From contig JBBSRC010000053.1 in the NCBI GenBank assembly GCA_038243395.1, positions 1-30,714 of the forward strand: a stretch of DNA of 30,714 bases, in the 5' to 3' direction. Numbering within the stretch: the first letter of the stretch is position 1; the number at the start of each line of letters is the position of its first letter. The notes beneath the pieces were generated by a model, which worked only from the letters and a program-made list of their open reading frames with translations, did no database searches and had not been told where the DNA came from. A program made the position numbers and the translations under genes. Source of the stretch: Gelidibacter sp038243395 (GTDB taxonomy: Bacteria; Bacteroidota; Bacteroidia; Flavobacteriales; Flavobacteriaceae). Below, in pieces: positions 16,881 through 25,181 of the stretch.

Positions 16881-17423
16881 TTAATGCGTGGTCAAATACT
16901 CTTCAATTTTTTTTACTGCAATATGATAAGAAGCTTTTAATGCGCCCTCACTGGTTTCCAGAATTTCAGACATTTCTGAATATTTTATGTCGTCAAAATA
17001 TCTCATATTAAATACCAACTTTTGTTTGTCGGGAAGCGTCGCTATGGCTATTTGCAATTTTAGCTGAATTTCGTCCCCTTCAAAGTAAACATCGGCTTGA
17101 AGGTTGTCTATAGTTTGTTGCTGCAATTCTTCGCTATTGATATTTTGTAATTTCGAATTTCTTTTGAGATGAGTAAGCGCTTCATTGGTTGCAATCCGGT
17201 ACATCCAGGAAAACAGTTTGCTTTCACCTTTAAATTTATGAATATTTTTGTAGACCTTGATAAAAGTATTCTGCAATACATCATCTGTATCATCATGGGA
17301 GATTACGATTTTACGAATATGCCAATACAGCCGTTCTTTATACAGCGTTAGCAATTCCTTAAAAGCGGATTCTTTTGTTTTCTCGGATGTTAATCTTAAA
17401 ATGAGTTCTTGATCGTGATGCAC
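16881..17423 (-). CDS. ECF-type RNA polymerase sigma factor
   Basis: A 180-residue sigma-70 family protein of group 4. Region 2 is seen as YKERLYWHIRKIVISHDDTD then DVLQNTFIKVYKNIHKFKG and SKLFSWMYRIATNEALTHLK (about 28-94). Region 4 is seen as LPDKQKLVFNMRYFDDIKYS followed by EMSEILETSEGALKASYHIA (about 134-173), with the helix-turn-helix at the end. There is no region 3 or 1.1, as expected for ECF factors. The start codon appears to be GTG (17421-17423): no in-frame ATG precedes the conserved region, and the residue count before region 2 fits the family. It leads a three-gene unit with the putative anti-sigma and Spy-like genes. No exact TAnnTTTG is found upstream, so it may be expressed from a different promoter type, possibly its own. 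Confidence 0.92.
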   Translation of the reverse strand: MHHDQELILRLTSEKTKESAFKELLTLYKERLYWHIRKIVISHDDTDDVLQNTFIKVYKNIHKFKGESKLFSWMYRIATNEALTHLKRNSKLQNINSEELQQQTIDNLQADVYFEGDEIQLKLQIAIATLPDKQKLVFNMRYFDDIKYSEMSEILETSEGALKASYHIAVKKIEEYLTTH

Positions 17424-17540
17424 AAAAGCGTTTTTTAATAAGACTGATGAAGGTATAGAAAGTTTAATTTATTATTTGGCAAGGGCGTGTTAAATAAAGA
17501 AACTTGATAAAGTTGACAATAACTTTAACATATATGGTCT

Positions 17541-17569
17541 AAATACAATTATATCTATGAATTGTATTT
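17541..17569. repeat. AT-rich 10-bp inverted repeat upstream of the ECF sigma gene
   Basis: AAATACAATT (17541-17550) and AATTGTATTT (17560-17569) are exact complements separated by 9 bases, 118 bp upstream of the sigma factor start. It could be an operator or weak hairpin. The 372-bp gap 17424-17795 otherwise holds only the terminator at 17661-17691 and AT-rich sequence. Confidence 0.45.
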
Positions 17570-17660
17570 CTTTGCTCTCTAGTATTATTAAAAGTAATAT
17601 TTTCACATTAATCTAATGGAATTAAGTGGTCAGGTTGTCCTGCACATTGCCTTTGAGAAT

Positions 17661-17691
17661 AAAAGAAAGCCATTGGTAGTGGCATCCTTTT
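17661..17691 (-). terminator. Probable terminator of the phosphomutase-ABC exporter transcript
   Basis: On the minus strand AAAAGGATGCCA pairs with TGGCTTTCTTTT around a 7-base loop, with one T-T mismatch and one G-T wobble. The 3' arm ends in TTTCTTTTATT. It lies about 105 bases after the ABC exporter stop codon. Confidence 0.55.
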
Positions 17692-17795
17692 ATTTAGTAA
17701 AAAAATATTTTGTGAAAGGAGCAAAGCGCAGTTTAAAACAGATAGTTTAACGCATTCTGCTGCTTAAGGATATATAGTATTACAGCTTTTTATCA

Positions 17796-19622
17796 TTACT
17801 CGAAACTCTGCATATCGACAAGCATTTTATAGACGCCATTTTTTTCAATCAGTTCGTTGTGCTTACCTTGTTCTACTATTTCAACTTTTTGCATAACGAC
17901 AATTTCATCCGCATTTTTAATTGTAGATAATCTATGGGCAATGACAATGGAGGTTCTGTTGCGCATCATGTTTTCGAGGGCAGATTGTACCAAACGTTCA
18001 CTTTCTGTGTCTAGGGCAGATGTAGCTTCATCAAGAATCATAATCGGAGGGTTTTTGAGTACCGCTCTGGCAATGCTTAAACGTTGCTTCTGACCGCCTG
18101 ATAATTTATTTCCAGAGTCGCCAATATTAGAATTGATTCCTTTAGGAAGGTCTTTTACGAACTCCCAAGCATTGGCGATTTTTAAGGCCTCAATAACTTC
18201 TTCATCGGTAGCGTTTTGCTTTCCGATTTTAATATTGTGGCTAATTGTATCATTAAACAAAATTGAATCTTGTGATACAACGCCGAGCATATTTCGCAGT
18301 GAAGACGTTTTTAAATTTCTGATATCTATACCATCAATATTAATAGTTCCTTCGTTGACATCGTAAAACCGAGTTATTAGGTTGGCAATGGTGCTTTTTC
18401 CACTTCCAGACTGTCCAACCAAGGCGACTGTTTTTCCTATTGGAACACTTAAACTGAAATTTTTAAGAACTGAATCATCCTCATATTTAAACGTGATGTT
18501 GTTGATCGCTATATTGGAATCAAAAGTATCTTTTATTATAGGATTATCTATTTCCTTGATCGTGTTTTCAGAATCCAAAAACTCTAGAATACGCTGAGCC
18601 GCACCATTTCCTTTTTTGACACCGTAACTAGCTTTTGCAATAGCTTTTGCGGGAGTCAAAATATTATAGGCTAAAGAGATGTAGCCGATAAAGAAGCTTG
18701 GATCCATGGAGTTGTCAACGAAAACTAAATATCCACCATATACCAATAGAACTCCAATTACAATGATTCCTAAAAACTCACTAATGGGAGAGGCTAAATT
18801 TTGTCGGTTTAGTAGTGTATTGGAAAAATTGTAATAACGTTCGTTGGAATCTTCAAACTTCTGGGCAAAGACTTTTTCTACGTCAAATGCTTTGATAATT
18901 CGTAAGCCCGTCATGGTTTCTTCAAGGATGGATAAAAAGATGCCTTGTTCCTGTTGTACTTTTAAAGAACCTTTTTTGAGGGATTTTCCAATTTTTGAAA
19001 TTATAAATCCTGAAATAGGAATAAAAACAAAAACAAAGATGGTCAATTTGGTGCTCAGGATCAGCATCGCAATCAATGAGAACAAAATAGTCAAAGGTTC
19101 TCGAACGACCATTTCTAAAATTGATAAAAACGAATTTTTAACTTCATCCACATCACTACTGACACGAGAGATTGTATCACCTTTTGATTTTTCGGAATAG
19201 AAGGCGAGTGGTAAAGTGACTATTTTATCAAACATGACATTCCTGATGTCTTTTAAAACACCATTTCTTAAAAATGTGATGTAATACATGCCGAGATAAT
19301 TAAAGAGATTTTTTAGCAAGAACATGCTAATGATCACTGCGACCATAAACATGAGAACTTTAAAATCGCCGTAAGTCTCAATTTTATCTACTATGAAATA
19401 GTTAAGGGAATCCTCCACAAAACTCTTGATGTTTCCTAAACCTTCATAGGTGGGCTTAGCGTAAGTTTCTCGTTTATCACCGAAAATGACCTTTAAAACA
19501 GGAATTAAAGCAACAAAGGATAAAGTGCTAAAAAGCGCATAAAGGATATTGAAAAAAATGTTGAGATAAGCATACTTTTTATACGGAATAATAAACCGAT
19601 AAAACTTTTTTAAATACTCCAT
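17796..19622 (-). CDS. ABC exporter, fused permease and ATPase (MsbA-like)
   Basis: A 608-residue half-transporter that would act as a homodimer in the inner membrane. The N-terminal 330 residues contain about six hydrophobic helices with the exporter-type loop FYSEKSKGDTISRVSSDVDE. The ATPase domain has Walker A GQSGSGKST near 403-411, the signature LSGGQKQRLS near 508-517, Walker B PIMILDEATSALD following it, and the H-loop IVIAHRLSTI. This arrangement matches lipid and lipid-linked-sugar flippases such as MsbA, and multidrug exporters; the substrate is not determined by sequence. The start codon directly follows the stop codon of the phosphomutase gene (TAA ATG), so the two should be translated together; with the nearby glycosyltransferase this favours an envelope glycolipid or LPS-precursor substrate. 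Confidence 0.92.
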   Translation of the reverse strand: MEYLKKFYRFIIPYKKYAYLNIFFNILYALFSTLSFVALIPVLKVIFGDKRETYAKPTYEGLGNIKSFVEDSLNYFIVDKIETYGDFKVLMFMVAVIISMFLLKNLFNYLGMYYITFLRNGVLKDIRNVMFDKIVTLPLAFYSEKSKGDTISRVSSDVDEVKNSFLSILEMVVREPLTILFSLIAMLILSTKLTIFVFVFIPISGFIISKIGKSLKKGSLKVQQEQGIFLSILEETMTGLRIIKAFDVEKVFAQKFEDSNERYYNFSNTLLNRQNLASPISEFLGIIVIGVLLVYGGYLVFVDNSMDPSFFIGYISLAYNILTPAKAIAKASYGVKKGNGAAQRILEFLDSENTIKEIDNPIIKDTFDSNIAINNITFKYEDDSVLKNFSLSVPIGKTVALVGQSGSGKSTIANLITRFYDVNEGTINIDGIDIRNLKTSSLRNMLGVVSQDSILFNDTISHNIKIGKQNATDEEVIEALKIANAWEFVKDLPKGINSNIGDSGNKLSGGQKQRLSIARAVLKNPPIMILDEATSALDTESERLVQSALENMMRNRTSIVIAHRLSTIKNADEIVVMQKVEIVEQGKHNELIEKNGVYKMLVDMQSFE

Positions 19623-21350
19623 TTAACTCAGTTTCATATCTTTTACTATAGCGTTGATCTTCTCCTCCAATTGTGCATCTACGGAAGCATAGTTTTCTAC
19701 AGATGATAATGGAGCATTAACGCTCATGTAAAATTTTATTTTAGGTTCCGTACCGCTAGGTCTTAGCGCTATTTTACTGCCATCTTCAGTATAGTAAATT
19801 ATGACATTTGATTTAGGGATTTCAATAGATTCATCTTTATTGGTTATGAAATTTCTTGCTTTTGAAAGTTGGTAATCCTCAATTCTTGTCACCTTAGAAC
19901 CGTTGATTTCCGTTAATGGATTTTCTCTGGCGTCAATCATCATTTGATTGATCTCCTCAGCACCTTCCATGCCTTTTTTAGTTATCGCCACCAAATGTTC
20001 TTTATAAAGACCATGAGAAACGTATAACTGTAATAAGGTTTCATAAAATGAACTTCCGTCAGCTTTCGCCTGTGCTGCAATTTCGCAAGCTAAAAGGGTT
20101 GAGGTAACAGCATCTTTGTCACGAACAAAATCGCCTACCATAAAACCAAAGCTTTCTTCTCCACCACCAATAAAATCGAGTTCAGGGAAATCCTTGATCA
20201 TTTTGGCAATCCATTTAAAGCCAGTTAGGCCCTCCTTATATTCTACGCCATAAGATTTTACCAAAACTTCCACCATGGGGGTGGAAACGATGGTGGAACC
20301 TACAAATTCATTACCGTTAAGTTTGCCTTGTTTTTTCCATTGTTTTAAAAGGAAATCGGTCATAACCAACATGGCCTGATTACCATTGAGCAGAATTAAT
20401 TTGCCCTCCATATCTCTTACCGCAACGCCTAAACGGTCGCAATCAGGATCTGTACCGATAACGATATCAGCATTGACCTTTTCGGCGAGTTCCAAGGCCA
20501 TTTTTAAAGCCTCTGGTTCTTCTGGATTAGGAGATTGGACGGTCGGGAAATCCCCATCTGGAATTTCTTGTTCTTTTACAAGATGCACATTTTTATATCC
20601 GGCACGTTTCAACGTTTCAGGAACGGTTGTAATAGAAGTTCCGTGAAGTGAGGTAAAGACCACCGTTAAATTGTCTTTTGCTTTCTGATCGGTAAAATTT
20701 CCGTTTTTTACGGATGCATTAATAAACGCATTATCTACTTCTTTGCCTATAATCTCGATAAATTCGTCTTTGGCTTCAAAATTAATTTCAGAGTAATCCA
20801 GACTGTTAATTTCATCAACAATGGCTGCATCTTGAGGTGGTACCAACTGTCCACCGTCTTGCCAATACACTTTATAGCCATTGTACTCAGGAGGATTATG
20901 TGAGGCTGTCAAAACAATTCCACAATGACAATTTAAATATCTAACCGCAAAAGAAAGTTCGGGAGTTGTGCGAAGATCTTCAAATAAATAGACTTGAATG
21001 CTATTTGCTGAAAACACGTCGGCCACAACTTTTGCCAAAGATTTACTGTTATGACGGCAATCATACGCAATAACTACTTTAGGTGTTTCATTTGGAAATT
21101 GCTCGTGCAAATAATTGCTCAAGCCTTGGGTGTTTCTTCCTAGTGTATATTTGTTGATACGGTTGGTTCCAACGCCCATAATACCACGCATTCCACCGGT
21201 TCCAAATTCTAAATCCTTATAGAAAGCTTCCTGGATTTCTTTAGGATGAAAGGCGATACTGTCCTTGATTTCATCTTGTGTTTCTTGGTCAAATGTTGGC
21301 GTTAACCAAGTATTTATGCGTTCTAAAATTTTTGGCTCAATGTAAATCAT
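19623..21350 (-). CDS. Phospho-sugar mutase (phosphoglucomutase/phosphomannomutase)
   Basis: A 575-residue alpha-D-phosphohexomutase that interconverts sugar 1- and 6-phosphates through a phosphoserine. The active-site serine is at about 148 in TASHNPPEYNGYK. The magnesium loop GTDPDCDRLG is near 299-308, the sugar-binding loop GGEESFGFM near 395, and the C-terminal phosphate-binding loop RPSGTEPKIKF near 530-540. The length and the GTGGMRGIMG segment near 50 place it in the long PGM2/PgcA-like subgroup, typically acting on glucose and sometimes ribose or mannose phosphates. It would provide hexose-1-phosphate for nucleotide sugars, consistent with the glycosyltransferase upstream and the exporter downstream. 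A TATTTTTG element lies upstream at 21376-21383. Confidence 0.94.
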   Translation of the reverse strand: MIYIEPKILERINTWLTPTFDQETQDEIKDSIAFHPKEIQEAFYKDLEFGTGGMRGIMGVGTNRINKYTLGRNTQGLSNYLHEQFPNETPKVVIAYDCRHNSKSLAKVVADVFSANSIQVYLFEDLRTTPELSFAVRYLNCHCGIVLTASHNPPEYNGYKVYWQDGGQLVPPQDAAIVDEINSLDYSEINFEAKDEFIEIIGKEVDNAFINASVKNGNFTDQKAKDNLTVVFTSLHGTSITTVPETLKRAGYKNVHLVKEQEIPDGDFPTVQSPNPEEPEALKMALELAEKVNADIVIGTDPDCDRLGVAVRDMEGKLILLNGNQAMLVMTDFLLKQWKKQGKLNGNEFVGSTIVSTPMVEVLVKSYGVEYKEGLTGFKWIAKMIKDFPELDFIGGGEESFGFMVGDFVRDKDAVTSTLLACEIAAQAKADGSSFYETLLQLYVSHGLYKEHLVAITKKGMEGAEEINQMMIDARENPLTEINGSKVTRIEDYQLSKARNFITNKDESIEIPKSNVIIYYTEDGSKIALRPSGTEPKIKFYMSVNAPLSSVENYASVDAQLEEKINAIVKDMKLS

Positions 21351-21375
21351 GGCTATGTGATTATAATTAGTATTA

Positions 21376-21383
21376 CAAAAATA
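21376..21383 (-). promoter_or_regulatory. Possible -7 element of the phospho-sugar mutase gene
   Basis: The minus strand reads TATTTTTG, an exact TAnnTTTG 25 bases upstream of the ATG, in the 80-bp gap after the glycosyltransferase gene. No -33 partner is clear. If real, the mutase and ABC exporter form a unit separate from the glycosyltransferase. Confidence 0.4.
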
Positions 21384-21430
21384 GGAAATTAAGCAAATGA
21401 TAGTTGATAACCGAATATTAATTTGATAGA

Positions 21431-22378
21431 TTAGAAATTCAATTCATCGTTAATAAGATATCGTTTTTTATCGTCTTTAGTACGTAAAATAATTTCGCCT
21501 AAAAAGCCAGCAATAAAGAATTGTGTCCCGATTATCATGGTGGATAAAGCGATATAAAATTGCGGACGGTCTGTAATCAGTCGTCCACCTCTATTCAAAA
21601 ACATTTTGTCGATGCCAAGATAGAGTGTAAAACCAAAACCTATCATAAACATGATTACGCCCAAAGCTCCAAAAAGGTGCATAGGTCGTCTTCCAAAGCG
21701 TGAAATGAACCAAATGGTCAATAAATCGAGGAAGCCATGGGTAAATCTGTCAATACCGAATTTCGTGCTCCCATATTTTCGAGCTTGATGAACAACTACT
21801 TTCTCGCCAATATTTGAAAAACCTGCATTTTTGGCCAAAACGGGAATGTAGCGGTGCATTTCGCCATGAACATCAATATTTTTAACCACATTGAGGCTAT
21901 AGGCTTTAAGTCCGCAGTTAAAATCGTTCAATTTTACGCCTGAGGTCTTGCGTGCTGCCCAATTGAATAGTTTAGAAGGTAAGTTTTTTGAAATTAACGA
22001 ATCGAAGCGCTTTTTTTTCCAACCCGAAACCAAATCATAATGCTCATTGGTAATCATGTTATAGAGCTCAGGAATTTCTTCTGGATTATCCTGCAAATCA
22101 GCGTCCATGGTAATGACTACCTCACCCTGTGCTTTATCGAATCCGGCGTGAAGGGCTTGTGATTTTCCAAAATTCTTAAAAAAACGGATGCCTTTTACGT
22201 TGCTGTCCTTTTGAGATAATTGCTCTATCATGTTCCATGAACCATCGGTGCTGCCATCATCGATAAAAATGATCTCATATGAAAAATGATTGGATTGCAT
22301 AACTTTTGCAATCCAATCATATAATTCAGGTAACGACTCTTGTTCGTTGAGTAGTGGTATGACTACTGATATGTTCAT
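21431..22378 (-). CDS. Glycosyltransferase family 2, membrane-anchored (DPM1/GtrB/ArnC-like)
   Basis: A 315-residue enzyme that probably transfers a sugar from a nucleotide donor to polyprenyl phosphate at the inner membrane. The GT-A domain shows the nucleotide-binding FIDDGSTDGS (38-47) and the metal motif DADLQD (92-97), then NCGLKAY and RYIPVLA, all typical of dolichol-phosphate-mannose synthase relatives. Two hydrophobic hairpin segments follow near 232-255 and 272-300, as in GtrB and ArnC. It lies between a DUF4199 gene (upstream, 44-bp gap) and the phosphohexomutase gene. Two overlapping-phase TAnnTTTG matches on the minus strand at 22405-22412 and 22414-22421 could provide a local promoter, but AT-rich gaps give such matches by chance. 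Confidence 0.93.
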   Translation of the reverse strand: MNISVVIPLLNEQESLPELYDWIAKVMQSNHFSYEIIFIDDGSTDGSWNMIEQLSQKDSNVKGIRFFKNFGKSQALHAGFDKAQGEVVITMDADLQDNPEEIPELYNMITNEHYDLVSGWKKKRFDSLISKNLPSKLFNWAARKTSGVKLNDFNCGLKAYSLNVVKNIDVHGEMHRYIPVLAKNAGFSNIGEKVVVHQARKYGSTKFGIDRFTHGFLDLLTIWFISRFGRRPMHLFGALGVIMFMIGFGFTLYLGIDKMFLNRGGRLITDRPQFYIALSTMIIGTQFFIAGFLGEIILRTKDDKKRYLINDELNF

Positions 22379-22422
22379 TTATTTGTTTTCAAAATGTAAT
22401 GTTTCAAAAGTAACAAAATTAA

Positions 22423-22944
22423 TTAACGAAGATGATCTTCTTTTTTCATAATTAATCCAGCAATTAAAGAAACAATAAGCCCGAATATTAAGGAGCCAAG
22501 GACAGTGGACAAACTAAAAAACATAGGATTCATGAAAATGCTATTTATTTCCATAGCTTTAGATACTTGATCAGCACTCATTCCCGGATTTTGTTCAGTC
22601 ATTTGTAAATGAGCCTGCTCTTTAGCTATTTCAATAAATTCGGGGTATACGAAAGAATAATGTATATAGGCATAGATACCTGCAATTAATCCGCCAACTA
22701 CTGCAATGGCCAATCCAACCTTAATAGCCTCACCTAAAGAAAGGAACCCTGCGCTTTTATGCTTATAAGCTTTTATGCCATAAACGAAGACGACGACAGA
22801 GGCTACTGAACTGGCAATTGAAAGTGTCCAATCTTTTTCTAAATTTGCAACATACATAATGACCAAAACAACAATACTTACGAGGGCCAAGTAAAGTCCA
22901 TAACTGTAAGCGATTGGTTTGATAGAAGATTTTTGTGTTTCCAT
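22423..22944 (-). CDS. DUF4199 domain membrane protein
   Basis: The 173-residue product METQKSSIKP... has four hydrophobic segments: about 13-34, 38-58, 70-95 and 142-165, separated by a helical acidic loop (EIAKEQAHLQMTEQNPGMSA). This layout, with the GFLSLGEAIKVG segment before the third helix, is that of the DUF4199 family, widespread in Bacteroidota, frequently encoded beside a DPM1-like glycosyltransferase as here, and of unknown function. An in-frame start 14 codons upstream (22986) is possible, but the -7 element at 22984-22991 overlaps it, so transcription would begin downstream of that codon; I therefore choose the ATG at 22944. Confidence 0.85.
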   Translation of the reverse strand: METQKSSIKPIAYSYGLYLALVSIVVLVIMYVANLEKDWTLSIASSVASVVVFVYGIKAYKHKSAGFLSLGEAIKVGLAIAVVGGLIAGIYAYIHYSFVYPEFIEIAKEQAHLQMTEQNPGMSADQVSKAMEINSIFMNPMFFSLSTVLGSLIFGLIVSLIAGLIMKKEDHLR

Positions 22945-22983
22945 AATGATTGGTTTAAATAGTTGATATAATAGGTTAGTAAG

Positions 22984-22991
22984 CAAATATA
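22984..22991 (-). promoter_or_regulatory. Predicted -7 element of the DUF4199-glycosyltransferase unit
   Basis: The minus strand reads TATATTTG, an exact TAnnTTTG 39 bases before the ATG at 22944. The -33 element is not obvious. It decides the start of the downstream gene. Confidence 0.5.
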
Positions 22992-23115
22992 GAAAAACGT
23001 TACAAAAGAATTCCTGTGAAGACCTGAATCATGTTTTTAAAAAGAAGAATCTTTAATGTAAATTCGATCATGAAAATCATTCTATGGCTGAAAGCGAAAA
23101 ATTACACCAAATCTG

Positions 23116-23145
23116 TTGCACATTAGTAAAAAATACTTAAATTTG
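23116..23145 (+). promoter_or_regulatory. Promoter of rpmE2
   Basis: TTG at 23116-23118 and TAAATTTG at 23138-23145 are separated by 19 bases, the ideal spacing of the Bacteroidota primary-sigma promoter. Transcription should start near 23150, about 30 bases before the ATG. Confidence 0.75.
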
Positions 23146-23181
23146 CACTTCTAAAAATTGAACGATTTAAAGTATTTAGAG

Positions 23182-23433
23182 ATGAAAAAAGGTATACATC
23201 CAGAAAATTATAGACTTGTAGCATTTAAGGACATGTCAAACGAAGACGTGTTTTTAACTAAATCTACGGCTAATACAAACGAAACTATCGATGTTGATGG
23301 TGTTGAGTATCCACTTATTAAGATGGAGATTTCAAGATCGTCTCACCCGTTTTATACAGGTAAATCTAAATTGATAGATACTGCTGGTCGTATTGACAAA
23401 TTTAAAAGCAAATACGCTAAATTTCAAAAGTAG
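23182..23433 (+). CDS. rpmE2: 50S ribosomal protein L31 type B
   Basis: The 83-residue product MKKGIHPENYRLVAFKDMSN... and SSHPFYTGKSKLIDTAGRID are characteristic of type B L31 of the large ribosomal subunit. The chain contains no cysteine, so it is the zinc-independent form; zinc-binding L31 carries a CxxC pair. In organisms with both forms, the zinc-free one replaces the other when zinc is scarce, but in Flavobacteriia it is often the only one. The ATG at 23182 is chosen: an in-frame TTG at 23158 would add eight residues not seen in the family and would fall within about ten bases of the transcription start. It is a single-gene unit with a good promoter and a good terminator. Confidence 0.96.
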   Translation: MKKGIHPENYRLVAFKDMSNEDVFLTKSTANTNETIDVDGVEYPLIKMEISRSSHPFYTGKSKLIDTAGRIDKFKSKYAKFQK

Positions 23434-23451
23434 TTTAGCAACCATTATAGC

Positions 23452-23482
23452 AAAAGCCTGCAGAAATTTTCTGCAGGCTTTT
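23452..23482 (+). terminator. Rho-independent terminator of rpmE2
   Basis: AAAAGCCTGCAG (23452-23463) pairs perfectly with CTGCAGGCTTTT (23471-23482), followed by further T residues. It begins 19 bases after the stop codon. Confidence 0.9.
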
Positions 23483-23501
23483 TTGTTTTGTATAAATAAC
23501 T

Positions 23502-23509
23502 TATTTTTG
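23502..23509 (+). promoter_or_regulatory. Possible -7 element of the GlmU-like gene
   Basis: TATTTTTG fits TAnnTTTG, with a TTG 16 bases upstream at 23483-23485 overlapping the end of the rpmE2 terminator. It would give a leader of about 140 bases before 23656. Confidence 0.3.
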
Positions 23510-23655
23510 AGCTTTGAAAATTTATGCAATCGAAATAGTTGCTTATAAAACACTAATACTTAGATATTTATAGGTTTTGACTGATTTTAGGTAAATGCGG
23601 GATTTAGCGGTTGTAATATTTTTTCTTAATACTGAACTAACTACTATTATAATAA

Positions 23656-24831
23656 ATGAACTACATTCTTTTTGACGGTCCCTTCAGGGATAATTTATTG
23701 CCCTTTACCTACACACGGCCAGTCGCTGATATTAGAATAGGTATTATGACCATTCGGGAGAAATGGGAAATGCATTTAAGATCGACCACTACAACAATTA
23801 CTGAAGACTATTTGTCCGATAAGTACCCCATGGTGGAATTGGAGGAAAATGTGATGATCAATGCTTCTTATCTTCCCAATGATGAACTGGTGGCATTGGT
23901 AAGTGATTTAAAGGAAAATCAAGCTATTTTTAAAGGTGAGGATGTCATTGCTTTTTTCACAAAGGATGCTCAGGAAAATATCGACTTCCATGGGTTTGAA
24001 GCTATTGAATACAACGGTCAAGTTATCACTGTAGAACATACTTGGGATATTTTTTATAAAAATGGAGAAGCCATCGAGCAGGATTTTGAATTGATTACAA
24101 GAGGGAGGGTTTCACAGCCCATTTCGTCTACAAATAATGTTTTGGGTGCGCATAATGTATTTTTGGAAGAGGGAGCTACCGTTGAGTTTGCAACGCTTAA
24201 CGCCAATTTGGGGCCAATCTACATCGGTAAGGATTCTGAAGTAATGGAAGGCTCCATGATTAGAGGACCCTTTGCCATGTGTGAGCATTCATTTGTTAAA
24301 ATGGGAGCGAAAGTGTATGGTCCAACAACTGTTGGGCCTTATTGTACGATTGGAGGCGAGGTTAAAAACGCCGTGCTTTTTGCACATAGTAATAAAAGTC
24401 ATGAAGGCTACTTGGGAAATGCCGTTATAGGAGAGTGGTGTAATATGGGCGCAGACACCAATTGCTCTAACCTTAAAAATAATTATGCCGAAATTCGGAT
24501 TTGGGATTATAACACCGAAAGCTTCGCAAGAACGGGATTACAATTTTGCGGGATCATGATGGGCGACCATAGTAAATGTGGTATTAATACGATGTTTAAT
24601 ACCGCTACTGTTGTTGGCGTAAGTGCCAATATTTTTGGTAGTGGTTTTCCGCGTACTTTTATCCCGAGTTTTAGTTGGGGAGGTGCGGCTGGGTTAACGA
24701 CTTATTTAACCAAAAAAGCATTTGAAGTCGCTGAGGTGGTCATGGCCAGACGTCAATTGGAATTAACCGATGTTGATAGAGCAATATTGGAGCACGTATT
24801 TGAAATATCCAAGAAATTTAGAAGGGATTAG
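23656..24831 (+). CDS. GlmU-like family protein (degenerate nucleotidyltransferase plus left-handed beta-helix)
   Basis: A 391-residue protein with the two-domain layout of GlmU and glucose-1-phosphate thymidylyltransferases. The N-terminal part begins NYILFDGPFRDNLLPFTYTR and continues PVADIRIGI, where a pyrophosphorylase would have an LAAGxGTRM loop and a PK motif; both are missing. From about residue 155 the hexapeptide turns of a left-handed beta-helix can be followed (GPIYIGKDSEVMEGSMIRGP, AKVYGPTTVGPYCTIGGEV, GNAVIGEWCNMGADTNCSNL), ending in an area rich in glycine and threonine. Such proteins are conserved in Bacteroidota and are often called GlmU family or putative sugar nucleotidyltransferase. 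An acyl- or acetyltransferase or a non-catalytic role is possible. It has no operon partner: rpmE2 ends at a terminator upstream and mtaB has its own promoter. Confidence 0.85.
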   Translation: MNYILFDGPFRDNLLPFTYTRPVADIRIGIMTIREKWEMHLRSTTTTITEDYLSDKYPMVELEENVMINASYLPNDELVALVSDLKENQAIFKGEDVIAFFTKDAQENIDFHGFEAIEYNGQVITVEHTWDIFYKNGEAIEQDFELITRGRVSQPISSTNNVLGAHNVFLEEGATVEFATLNANLGPIYIGKDSEVMEGSMIRGPFAMCEHSFVKMGAKVYGPTTVGPYCTIGGEVKNAVLFAHSNKSHEGYLGNAVIGEWCNMGADTNCSNLKNNYAEIRIWDYNTESFARTGLQFCGIMMGDHSKCGINTMFNTATVVGVSANIFGSGFPRTFIPSFSWGGAAGLTTYLTKKAFEVAEVVMARRQLELTDVDRAILEHVFEISKKFRRD

Positions 24832-24873
24832 CGGAAATAATTTCAGTCTGGAAGTTGTATTTCTTAACTAATA

Positions 24874-24892
24874 CAGGAATTTAATGTTCCTG
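24874..24892 (+). terminator. Weak terminator after the GlmU-like gene
   Basis: CAGGAA (24874-24879) and TTCCTG (24887-24892) form a 6-bp stem, and TTTTTT follows after CAGG. It lies 43 bases after the stop codon. The remainder of the 484-bp gap to 25315 is AT-rich; apart from this site and the mtaB promoter and leader I see no gene in it. Confidence 0.45.
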
Positions 24893-25181
24893 CAGGTTTT
24901 TTAGTAAAGTTGAGATAGAATGAGAAAATCCCTATCACAATCGCAATTTTAAAATATGAATATTTTAGTCGTTTTTCAATACGGCGATGAAAAGTCTGGA
25001 ATTTTTGTTACGCAAAAAATTTATAGTATAGACACAATTTGATAATCACATTTATTCAATATTTTATTTAGTATAATTGAAATTGTCTTGTTATTAATTT
25101 ATCATCCACCACATTTTTCCGTCCGAAGTTTTTAGTGATTGCGGAAAGCACAAACCATAAACTAAGAACCATTTTAGGACA

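Noticed and set aside
17616..17750. Open reading frame of 44 codons starting with ATG on the plus strand in the gap upstream of the ECF sigma gene.
   Set aside because: The terminator-like hairpin of the minus-strand transcript (17661-17691) lies inside it, there is no promoter, and the peptide resembles nothing known to me.
23158..23181. Upstream TTG start that would lengthen ribosomal protein L31 by eight residues.
   Set aside because: The family begins at MKKGIHPENYR and the TTG is almost at the predicted transcription start.
24956..25042. 28-codon ATG reading frame in the gap before mtaB.
   Set aside because: Too short, no promoter or ribosome site, and the gap is AT-rich where such frames arise by chance.
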